This document shows positions 47,406 to 54,108 of a stretch of DNA of 54,108 nt, in pieces. Numbering within the stretch: position 1 is the first letter of the stretch; each line of letters opens with the position of its first letter. The stretch comes from Streptococcus halichoeri (lineage in GTDB: Bacteria; Bacillota; Bacilli; Lactobacillales; Streptococcaceae): the NCBI RefSeq assembly GCF_009870755.1, contig NZ_WLZU01000010.1, positions 1 to 54,108 of the forward strand, given 5' to 3'. Under the pieces are notes generated by a model. That model saw only the letters and a list, made by a program, of their open reading frames with translations, made no database searches and had not been told where the DNA came from. The translations under genes and the position numbers were made by a program.

Positions 47406-48312
47406 CTTCTTCTCTCATACTTTCAAAATAGGACTGCATTATCTTAATAAAGGTTAGGGCAGCCGGACTCAAAGCCTTGTCCATTCGTTTAATGTAAACC
47501 ATAACATTTTGACTGTGGTCCGCCAGTGGAATAACCGAAATGCCATTAACACTATTATGATCTAAAAAACCTGACCCCGTAGCAAAGGCCTCTGTTCGCT
47601 CCAAAATACCATTTAAGGTCGCACGGTCTGTCACATAGTAGGTCAAGCTATCATCACGCGTATTGACAAAATTTTCGGAATAATATAGATATTCTTCCTT
47701 TTCTTGGGTAAATCGCACCGCAGGATAGCCTTCCAGGTCTGCTAATGTTAGTGAGGTTCGGTGAGCTAGTGGGTGTGCACTTCCCAGATAAATATGTGTT
47801 TGAAAAGGCATTAATACCACATACTCTAGAGCAAGCTTGTCCATCCGCTGCAACAAGCCTTTGCGATTTTGGGCATTGAGATAGATAATCCCAAGTTCAC
47901 TGCTGCCCTGAGCTACTTCGTCTAATATGTGAATCGTTGTGGTTTCAAAAAGTCGCAGAGCTTTAGGTTCTGGATAGACTTGTGCAAAGGTCGCAACCAG
48001 CGGGGCTAAAAAATCATAGTGCTGACTGGCCACTGAGAATTCGTTTTTATCAATCGCAGAGGGTGAAAATTGTTTCTCAAAGGAGTCAAAGCCCTTAACC
48101 ACTTCTACGGCTTTTTCATAAAAAGTCATTCCCTGGGAAGTTAAAACAGTACCACTAGTAGTACGATGAAAAATTTGAAAGCCAAGCTCTGCCTCTAAAT
48201 CCCTAATGGAAACCGAAAGACTGGGTTGGCTAATATATAATTTGGCCGCTGCTTCACGAAAAGTGCCATTGTTAGCAATGGCTACTACATAGCGTAATTG
48301 TTGAATATTCAT
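47389..48312 (-). CDS. LysR-family transcriptional regulator (CpsY/MtaR-like)
   Basis: The 307-residue regulator has the N-terminal winged helix ([20 protein letters not shown] through [12 protein letters not shown]) and a LysR substrate domain (about 95-295). The closest remembered relatives are CpsY/MtaR-type proteins of streptococci, which affect methionine transport, cell wall and innate immune survival, and which likewise sit near lspA and rluD. A minus-strand extended -10 (TGATATAAT, about 48346-48354) is likely its promoter. The inducer and targets are not visible in the sequence. Confidence 0.85.
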   Translation of the reverse strand: MNIQQLRYVVAIANNGTFREAAAKLYISQPSLSVSIRDLEAELGFQIFHRTTSGTVLTSQGMTFYEKAVEVVKGFDSFEKQFSPSAIDKNEFSVASQHYDFLAPLVATFAQVYPEPKALRLFETTTIHILDEVAQGSSELGIIYLNAQNRKGLLQRMDKLALEYVVLMPFQTHIYLGSAHPLAHRTSLTLADLEGYPAVRFTQEKEEYLYYSENFVNTRDDSLTYYVTDRATLNGILERTEAFATGSGFLDHNSVNGISVIPLADHSQNVMVYIKRMDKALSPAALTFIKIMQSYFESMREEDGKNN

Positions 48313-48500
48313 AAATCCATATTAGTTCCTATCCATGATGATTTTATTATATCAGATTTCTGTCTCATATGCGCTTTGATTGCATTGTCCGCCTAATCCG
48401 TTGGGAAGGCTGCTGAGAATGCACTCGAGAAGGGTCTCAAAAACGCTTGAAAAACACTTGAAAAAGTCACTAATGATATTTCACCTGCTCACTGACAAAT

Positions 48501-48540
48501 AAAAAACAGACTTTTTTCCGAGTTTTCGGGAAAAAGTCTG
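48501..48540 (-). terminator. Terminator of the rplU-prp-rpmA operon
   Basis: On the minus strand CAGACTTTTTCCCGA and TCGGAAAAAAGTCTG form a long stem with a short loop and are followed by six T (48501-48506). Confidence 0.9.
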
Positions 48541-48560
48541 ATCTCATGCGATTAAATAAC

Positions 48561-48854
48561 TTATTTTGCAATTGGGTAAACTGATACTTGTTTCTTATCG
48601 CGACCTTTACGTTCGAAGCGTACAACGCCTTCAACTTTAGCAAAAAGAGTGTCATCACCACCACGACCAACGTTTACACCTGGATAGATGTGTGTACCAC
48701 GTTGACGGTAAAGGATTGAACCACCTGAAACCGTTTGACCATCAGCTGCTTTAGCACCAAGGCGCTTTGCTTGTGAGTCACGTCCGTTTGATGTAGAACC
48801 TCCACCTTTTTTGTGGGCGAAAAGTTGCAAGTTAGCAAGATTCATTTTTAACAT
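48561..48854 (-). CDS. rpmA: 50S ribosomal protein L27 with cleavable N-terminal extension
   Basis: The 97-residue protein lies at the peptidyl-transferase centre. It starts [20 protein letters not shown]; in Firmicutes the extension ending LQLF is removed by the protease Prp, leaving AHKKGG as the functional N-terminus. Prp is encoded by the gene immediately upstream. Conserved [17 protein letters not shown] and [14 protein letters not shown] confirm L27. GAGGAA supports the first ATG, though Met4 is also possible. Confidence 0.97.
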   Translation of the reverse strand: MLKMNLANLQLFAHKKGGGSTSNGRDSQAKRLGAKAADGQTVSGGSILYRQRGTHIYPGVNVGRGGDDTLFAKVEGVVRFERKGRDKKQVSVYPIAK

Positions 48855-48881
48855 AATGTTGTTTCCTCTCTTATTATAAAT

Positions 48882-49205
48882 CTAAATGACTGTTGTCTGG
48901 ACAAATTCCGAGGCATTTTCAGATATATTAGTCATTCCTAAAAGAAATGATTCAAATAATAATTGACCATTCTTTGACGTGTCATGTGGGACTGAGACTC
49001 TCATGTACCCACCTTCAACTGCATCCATTGTTACGTCTGCTTGTGTCTGCGTTAAAGCCTCTAGGGAATTAATAAAGTTAATCGCTAGTGCACTCACTGC
49101 CGCACAAACAATATCAAAGCCATACTCGCCACTACCGGCATGGCCAGTCAGAGTAACGTCACGTAAGGTGCCATCCTCATCGCGTGAAAAGCTTGCTTTA
49201 ATCAT
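48882..49205 (-). CDS. prp: Ribosomal-processing cysteine protease Prp
   Basis: The 107-residue protein (formerly YsxB) has the catalytic pair His22 (LTGHAGSGEYGFD) and Cys34 (IVCAAVSAL). It cleaves the L27 extension before incorporation into ribosomes. It lies eight bases after rplU and 27 bases before rpmA, the canonical order for organisms with extended L27. Confidence 0.95.
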   Translation of the reverse strand: MIKASFSRDEDGTLRDVTLTGHAGSGEYGFDIVCAAVSALAINFINSLEALTQTQADVTMDAVEGGYMRVSVPHDTSKNGQLLFESFLLGMTNISENASEFVQTTVI

Positions 49206-49213
49206 AACAAAAA

Positions 49214-49528
49214 CTAGGCGTTGATTGCGTTGATGACAACTTTAGTGTAAGGTTGACGGTGACCTTGTTTACGGTGACTACCTTTTTTAGGTTTGTATTT
49301 AAAAGTAACAACTTTTCGTTGTTTACCTTGTTTTTCAACAGTTCCAACTACGGTAGCTCCTTCAACAAGGGGAGTTCCAACAACAGTATTTTCGCCACCA
49401 ACAAGGACAACTTCGTTAAATGTTACTTCTGCACCAGCTTCAGCGTCAATTTTCTCAACATAGATCGCTTGACCTACTTCAACTTTAACTTGTTTTCCAC
49501 CAGTTTTGATGATTGCGTATGTGCTCAT
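49214..49528 (-). CDS. rplU: 50S ribosomal protein L21
   Basis: The 104-residue protein is L21: [17 protein letters not shown] at the start, [18 protein letters not shown] in the middle, and the C-terminal [19 protein letters not shown]. It is the first gene of the rplU-prp-rpmA operon, preceded by an L21 leader and promoter. GGAGG lies just upstream of the ATG. Confidence 0.97.
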   Translation of the reverse strand: MSTYAIIKTGGKQVKVEVGQAIYVEKIDAEAGAEVTFNEVVLVGGENTVVGTPLVEGATVVGTVEKQGKQRKVVTFKYKPKKGSHRKQGHRQPYTKVVINAINA

Positions 49529-49650
49529 GATGCACCTCCTATAAATAATTTTTAATTGAGGTTTCCCTCTGTGAAGACTCGCCTATGATCGTGAGGTCAC
49601 CCTACTTAAACGATTGTCGCGCGGTTGCACAGGACGTGCATTAAGTCAAC
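49529..49650 (-). promoter_or_regulatory. L21 leader
   Basis: About 120 bases of structured leader precede rplU. On the minus strand it carries TTAATGCACGTCCTGTGCAA and further on GGGTGACCTCACGATC and GAGGGAAACCTC, which fit the conserved L21 leader of Firmicutes in position and content. The assignment is from memory and not from a covariance model. Confidence 0.7.
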
Positions 49651-49656
49651 ATTACT

Positions 49657-49685
49657 ATTATAGCACTCTCTTTTATGCATTTCAA
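49657..49685 (-). promoter_or_regulatory. Promoter of rplU-prp-rpmA
   Basis: On the minus strand TTGAAA (49680-49685) and TATAAT (49657-49662) are 17 bases apart. Confidence 0.85.
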
Positions 49686-49827
49686 GCTTTTCACAGCATT
49701 TTTTCTTTTGGTGGCTTTTGCCATTGCCAGCGATGTTTTTCTTGGCACACAATCCTCACTGCTGTCATTGCAAGAGCTGTATGTGGCGAAAAACTGTCTT
49801 AACTTTCGGCAAGATACGCAGATGATT

Positions 49828-51030
49828 TTACCATTTCAAGCCAACATGTTGCTGCATTTCTGTATAGGCTTGATCAACTTTTGCTTGCGTGCCTGCATCC
49901 AATTGCTTGCGCAAGCGGCCTCCTTTAATAAAATCTTCCAGAATGAGCGTTCGATAATTATAAAGTTCATAGCCTTCCTCACCATAAACGCCCTTGCTTT
50001 TAGCTAAGACCATTGTTGGGTGTGCTTTGGCCGATTTGATGGAGGTCTTTCCGGCTTTTTTCTCAACAACCAAATCCATCAGTAAACCACGTTCTGTCCA
50101 AATATCACCTACCGTTTCTAAGCGCTGATTGGAAAGGAAATTCCCCATGGAATAGATAATGAGCTTTTTTGCCTTGTTTTTCGTTACCACTTCTGCCGGC
50201 TCAACAACATGCGGATGTCCCCCAAAGATCACATCAGCTCCCCAGTCAATCATCTTATGATACAAGGCCTTTTGCTCACTAGTGGGTTGCATGGCGTACT
50301 CTGTTCCCATCTGTGGCATGACAATAGTAATATCAGCCGCGCGTTCAGCCTTTTTAAGGTCTTGCTTGATTTTTGCCTCATCTAAATTAGCCAGGTGCTT
50401 GTCATATTCTTCCTGGCTTAGATTAGCTTCCATTCCATTGTAACCATAAGAATAACCTAAAATAGCAATCCTAATTCCGTTGACTTTCTTGATTAAAAGA
50501 GGATCTGTTTGCCGATTTTTAGGATAAAGGCCGATACTATCAATCCCTCTTTTTTGAAAGACCTGTCGGGTATAAAGAGCGCCCGCTAAGCCGGAATCTA
50601 AGATATGATTATGGGCCAAGTCAACGACATCGTAGCCCGTTTTTTGGATTGCATCTGCAATGGCCAAAGGCGCATTAAACAACGGGTAGCCAGCAAGAGG
50701 ATAATCTGGGCTGATTGTGCCTTCATAGTCGCCAATTGCCAAATCTGCTTTACTTATCCAGGGTTTGACATACTCAAAATAGGGTGTAAAGTCATAATGA
50801 CCCGGTCGGGTTTTGGCACTGCTATAGAGAACATCATGAATGAGAATGTCACCATTAGCCATAATACGTGCTGTTTTATTTCTTGCTGATTTTTGAGTCC
50901 TTGCCGTCTGAAAAGGGCTTACCTGGTAATGAGCACCAAAAAAATCATAACCTAAGGAAAATAAAAGACTACCGACAATAATCGCAATTGCTGGCACCGT
51001 GAACCTTTTAATTGGGAACTCCTTTTTCAT
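49828..51030 (-). CDS. CapA/YwtB-family surface metallophosphatase-like protein
   Basis: The 400-residue protein has an N-terminal membrane anchor (about 8-30) and a PGA_cap domain: NGDILIHDVLY, GDYEGTISP, DVVDLAHNHILDSG, GGHPHVVEPAE and YSMGNFLSNQ give the metal-binding pattern of calcineurin-like folds. CapA proteins are named after polyglutamate capsule synthesis, but no capB/capC genes are near, so a role in polyglutamate is not implied. GGAGG precedes the ATG, and the gene is monocistronic. Many streptococci carry a similar lone copy of unknown function. Confidence 0.85.
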   Translation of the reverse strand: MKKEFPIKRFTVPAIAIIVGSLLFSLGYDFFGAHYQVSPFQTARTQKSARNKTARIMANGDILIHDVLYSSAKTRPGHYDFTPYFEYVKPWISKADLAIGDYEGTISPDYPLAGYPLFNAPLAIADAIQKTGYDVVDLAHNHILDSGLAGALYTRQVFQKRGIDSIGLYPKNRQTDPLLIKKVNGIRIAILGYSYGYNGMEANLSQEEYDKHLANLDEAKIKQDLKKAERAADITIVMPQMGTEYAMQPTSEQKALYHKMIDWGADVIFGGHPHVVEPAEVVTKNKAKKLIIYSMGNFLSNQRLETVGDIWTERGLLMDLVVEKKAGKTSIKSAKAHPTMVLAKSKGVYGEEGYELYNYRTLILEDFIKGGRLRKQLDAGTQAKVDQAYTEMQQHVGLKW

Positions 51031-51279
51031 ATGATTGCCTCCTTATTTATTATATTATAACACTTTCATGAATGGACAGGTAATACCGCTTTGTATAACT
51101 AGTTATATTGCATACTAAAAAAGACATGTAAGCCTTTTTAAGCCACATGTTCTTTTCAAACTCGTTTGGACGTTTTTAGAGGGTAAGATAATGGCAAATA
51201 TACTTGCTCAGCACCATAGTTAGACTGAAAAAACAAGGCAGCTAACTTCCCATCTCAGCTAAAAATGCAAAGCTTTGCT

Positions 51280-52494
51280 TTAAAGCAACTGGTCTATAAG
51301 CTCTGAGACATGATCAACGTCTGCTTCTGGGGTAATCTCGGTAATCTCAACGCCGGCTAGTGCACGCGCAACCAAGCCATCAATATCAAAGCGGGTCTCA
51401 TAGGCTTCCACCTTTTTTAGCTTGGGATTTGTTTTTGGCCGATCTGGGGCAAAAATGGTACAACAATCTTCAAAGGGTTGAATGGAAATATCAAAGGTAT
51501 CAATTGCCTGAGCTATGTCAATAATTTCTAATTTGTCCATAGTCACCACTGGGCGAATAACCGGCGTAGTAGTCACAGCATTAATAGCCTGCATGCTTTC
51601 TAGGGTTTGGCTGGCGACTTGACCAAGACTTTCACCATTGATGATGACCAAGGCATTACGCCGCTCTCGTAGAGCATCTGTGATGCGCAACATAAAGCGA
51701 CGTGTTAGGGTCATTAAATACGCTTCAGGTGCCTTGTTTTTGATTTCTTCTTGAATTTCGGTAAAAGGAACTTCGATAAATTGCATATTGCCGCCAAAGC
51801 GGGTTAATTTCCGGGTTAAATCTTTAGCTTTTTTTAGAGCACCTGGACTTGTGTAAGGAGGACTTGCAAAATGCACAGCTTCAATAGCCACGCCTCGCTT
51901 GAGGGCCAGATAACCCGCTACAGGGGAATCAATACCTCCTGATAGCATCAACATTCCCTTGCCAGAGCTACCAACAGGCAGACCTCCTGCACCTTTAATC
52001 TCTTCGTGAGAAATATAAGCTGCTTCTTCTCGAATTTCAACTTTTAAGGTGACATTAGGTTGCTTCATTTGAGCCTTAATCTCTGGTAAAACCTCAAAAA
52101 CTGCCGCACCCAGCACTTGATTGAGTTCTCGACTATCCAGTTCAAAGTTATGATCACTTCGTTTGCTTGCGATTTTAAAGGTCATGCCTTCTTGATAGAG
52201 CTCACGCATGAGCTCTTGCACAGCTTTTTTAAGAGCTGCTATGTTTTTATCAATTTTATAAACGGGAGAAAGTGCTTGGATACCAAAGACTAATTGTAAA
52301 GACTCCATAACAGGTTGATAATCTGTCCCATGGAGGTATACATGGGTACGGTCACGATCTGAGCGAATGTGGACATTGGGATAAATGGATAGGACATCAG
52401 TGATATTGCGCTTTAGTTTATTGATGAAGCGCATTTTATTTTTTCCTTTTGTAGAGAGTTCACCATGGCGAACCATAATTTCTGAATAATACAT
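51280..52494 (-). CDS. thiI: tRNA 4-thiouridine synthase ThiI
   Basis: The 404-residue enzyme adenylates U8 of tRNA and inserts sulfur; in other bacteria it also supplies sulfur for thiamine. An N-terminal ferredoxin-like and THUMP region (about 1-165) is followed by the PP-loop ATPase with SGGIDSP at 185-191. The C-terminal rhodanese domain of the E. coli protein is absent, as is usual in Firmicutes. It follows the cysteine desulfurase by two bases, which probably passes sulfur directly to it. Confidence 0.95.
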   Translation of the reverse strand: MYYSEIMVRHGELSTKGKNKMRFINKLKRNITDVLSIYPNVHIRSDRDRTHVYLHGTDYQPVMESLQLVFGIQALSPVYKIDKNIAALKKAVQELMRELYQEGMTFKIASKRSDHNFELDSRELNQVLGAAVFEVLPEIKAQMKQPNVTLKVEIREEAAYISHEEIKGAGGLPVGSSGKGMLMLSGGIDSPVAGYLALKRGVAIEAVHFASPPYTSPGALKKAKDLTRKLTRFGGNMQFIEVPFTEIQEEIKNKAPEAYLMTLTRRFMLRITDALRERRNALVIINGESLGQVASQTLESMQAINAVTTTPVIRPVVTMDKLEIIDIAQAIDTFDISIQPFEDCCTIFAPDRPKTNPKLKKVEAYETRFDIDGLVARALAGVEITEITPEADVDHVSELIDQLL

Positions 52495-52496
52495 GC

Positions 52497-53639
52497 TTAC
52501 CTTACCTTTTGTGTTTGTGTGTATACCATTTTAAAAACAGTTAAAAATTGCTCAACTTGACTCATATCATTTTCTTCATCAAGACTAATGCGTACTGCTG
52601 TTTGGGCTTGTTCGGCAGGGATGCCCATAGCAATCAAGGTGCCTGCTGGCTTACCTGCTTTAGACGAACATGCACTGGTGGTGGAGATATAGATGTCATG
52701 GCCCTCAAAGGCATGCACCAAGACCTCGCCTCGTACGCCTTTGATGCCAAAAGTCACAATATTAGGTGCAAAATCATCTTGTCCAGAAAAAAGCACAAGG
52801 TCATCGTAGGTGCTCAAAGCCTCCATTATAACCGTTCGCATCGCTTGAAGTTTTACCAAAGTAGGCTCTTGCTTTTCTATCATTAGCCGCAAAGCTTTAG
52901 CCATACTAGCAAGACCTGGAACATTTTCGGTTGTAGAACGAAGATTGCTTTCTTGGCCACCACCATTTAACAAGGGACTGATCGTTTTTCCTGTTTTTTT
53001 GTAGAGAAAACCAACCCCGCGCACAGCATGAAATTTGTGACCTGAAAAAGAGGCTAAATCTACCCGCTCGGTCAAATAATTGGTTAAGGGCACCTTACCA
53101 AGTGCTTGAACAGCATCCACATGAAAGGTAATGCTGGGCTTATCAGCTAACATTTTAGAAATAGCCGAAATGGGTTGGATAGCGCCGATTTCATTATTGA
53201 CAGCCATGCACGATACCAAAATCGTATCTTGCCTAATCAACTGGCTAAGCTCCTCCACATCCACAAAGCCGGCTTTTGTCACGGGTGCAAAGCTCACATC
53301 AAACCCCTGTTCCAGGAGCCACTTGGCACTCTCTTTTACGGCAGGGTGTTCAATATCAGACACAATAATGTGCTTGCCAAAAGCTTTTTTCGCAAAAGCT
53401 GTGCCTTTTATCGCCCAGTTATCACTTTCTGTGCCACCAGAAGTAAAAATAATGGTATCTGGTTCAACACCTAGTAGCTCAGCAATTTGCTTGCGCGAAG
53501 CTTCTAAAATACGGTGGGCGTTGGAACCTAGGACATGTAAGCTGGAGGGATTCCCAAAAATCTTACTAGCTACCTCACTATAGGTTTTTAGCGCCTCTGG
53601 ATAGGGACGGGTTGTTGCTGCATTGTCAAAATAAATCAT
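52497..53639 (-). CDS. Cysteine desulfurase (IscS/NifZ-like, partner of ThiI)
   Basis: The 380-residue PLP enzyme takes sulfur from cysteine. His98 (DIEHPAVKE), the PLP lysine Lys202 ([10 protein letters not shown]) and the persulfide cysteine Cys324 ([11 protein letters not shown]) are in place. The active-site loop is that of the IscS/NifS group; in Bacillus a similar stand-alone enzyme (NifZ) serves ThiI. The two-base gap to thiI supports such a pairing. The upstream 5' flank holds a terminator for a gene beyond the window. Confidence 0.93.
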   Translation of the reverse strand: MIYFDNAATTRPYPEALKTYSEVASKIFGNPSSLHVLGSNAHRILEASRKQIAELLGVEPDTIIFTSGGTESDNWAIKGTAFAKKAFGKHIIVSDIEHPAVKESAKWLLEQGFDVSFAPVTKAGFVDVEELSQLIRQDTILVSCMAVNNEIGAIQPISAISKMLADKPSITFHVDAVQALGKVPLTNYLTERVDLASFSGHKFHAVRGVGFLYKKTGKTISPLLNGGGQESNLRSTTENVPGLASMAKALRLMIEKQEPTLVKLQAMRTVIMEALSTYDDLVLFSGQDDFAPNIVTFGIKGVRGEVLVHAFEGHDIYISTTSACSSKAGKPAGTLIAMGIPAEQAQTAVRISLDEENDMSQVEQFLTVFKMVYTQTQKVR

Positions 53640-54040
53640 ATGTCACCTTCACTACTACTCAATCAGTTTATTGTATCATATTTTTACTAACTTGATAAAG
53701 AGTGAATCTTAAGCTGGCCCTATAAGCTGCAGTTACAAAAAAGCTCCCACTAGCACAAACCAATCATTACCAATACAGCAATAAATACCACGCAAGACCA
53801 AACCACAAAAAGATGAAGGCAGAAGCAATCCCCGCTTTGATGGGAAATAAGTTTGTCAGAGTGCTTAGTTCCCTTAGATGTTAAGCACAGCTTTTTTTAG
53901 GCCATTATCCCAGATAGTTCAGTGATAGTTGGCTCATGGTAAAGCTCTTAGTTGGCTACCCCAAACCGAGGAAACAAGGCTTGAATCATTCCCGTAGTTA
54001 GTTATTCCATAGCCATCATAGCTTTTCAAACCCTCAAAAA
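53640..54040. other. Intergenic region with decayed coding-like sequence
   Basis: No supported gene. On the minus strand two start-less coding-like pieces are seen: one around 53960-54040 (SYDGYGITNYGNDSSLV) and one around 53790-53890 whose end is strongly hydrophobic (ASAFIFLWFGLAWYLLLYW then stop). They may be remnants of one lost gene or chance frames. Confidence 0.35.
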
Positions 54041-54042
54041 AG

Positions 54043-54069
54043 AAAAATCGCCACGTTAAGTAGCGATTT
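54043..54069 (-). terminator. Terminator of an upstream gene beyond the window
   Basis: On the minus strand AAATCGC (54063-54069) and GCGATTT (54045-54051) form a 7-bp stem with an 11-base loop, followed by a T-rich run. Confidence 0.75.
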
Positions 54070-54108
54070 CAGATTGAAGACAAAGCTCTAGGAATTGATT
54101 TTTCTAGG
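54069..54108 (-). CDS. Possible C-terminal end of a gene running off the right edge
   Basis: On the minus strand a frame open from the window edge ends LEKSIPRALSSI and a TGA at 54069-54071, directly before a good terminator. Twelve residues are too few to name the product. Confidence 0.35.
   Translation of the reverse strand, partial: LEKSIPRALSSI

Noticed and set aside
49828..51030. CapA-like protein as evidence for a polyglutamate capsule
   Set aside because: No capB, capC or pgs genes nearby; lone CapA-family proteins are common in streptococci.

Overview
The window is chromosomal DNA of a low-GC Firmicute, almost certainly a Streptococcus of the pyogenic group. The reasons are protein-level resemblance and gene order: dfrA-clpX-engB beside clpL, a complete mevalonate pathway in two blocks, fruR-fruK-fruA, pyrR-pyrP-pyrB behind a PyrR attenuator, rplU-prp-rpmA, thiI with a cysteine desulfurase, and an LPXTG-anchored 5'-nucleotidase. 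I recognise families from memory; no search was run and the species is not determined.

Layout. 1-1480 is a mobile-DNA scar: the tail of an IS3-family element, an unrecognised AT-rich gene whose stop codon lies inside the IS end, and a decayed transposase. 1500-2762 holds rplJ-rplL with an L10 leader and terminator. 2822-5238 is the CtsR-type stress gene clpL. 5480-6166 is a DUF1275 membrane protein. 6200-9715 is the minus-strand cluster thyA, dfrA, a 56-residue membrane peptide, clpX and engB. 9877-12409 (plus) is mvaS-mvaA. 12471-13698 (plus) is a DUF1836 regulator with a hemolysin III protein. 13759-17712 (minus) is mvaK1-mvaD-mvaK2-fni, so the two mevalonate blocks converge and together lead from acetoacetyl-CoA to IPP/DMAPP. 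18004-20443 is the surface 5'-nucleotidase. 20455-20942 is a small bacteriocin-like locus whose precursor is broken by an amber codon exactly after its signal peptide, followed by an intact putative immunity gene. 21391-22883 is gdhA.

23081-27561 (minus) carries DUF1149, degV, cca and an ABC-F gene. 27713-29511 has a decayed small gene and two paralogous GH73 peptidoglycan hydrolases. 29688-33395 is the fructose operon. 33429-35563 is an EIIC-like membrane protein with panE behind a large inverted repeat. 35639-37866 is rimM-trmD-ferredoxin/NADP reductase. 38018-38665 is rpsP-khpA, followed by another decayed frame. 38970-42866 is an MacA/MacB-type (YknXYZ-like) export operon with a translationally coupled VTT-domain membrane protein. 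42961-45965 is the pyrimidine operon. 46063-48351 is a LysR regulator, lspA and rluD. 48501-49685 is rplU-prp-rpmA with an L21 leader. 49828-51030 is a CapA-like protein, and 51280-53639 is the cysteine desulfurase plus thiI. The last 470 bases hold a terminator and decayed sequence.

Most of the window is core housekeeping DNA. The accessory or odd parts are the IS scar at the left end, the interrupted bacteriocin locus near 20.4-20.95 kb, several small decayed genes, and a few unassigned operator-like inverted repeats. No tRNA, rRNA, CRISPR array, prophage or replication origin was seen.
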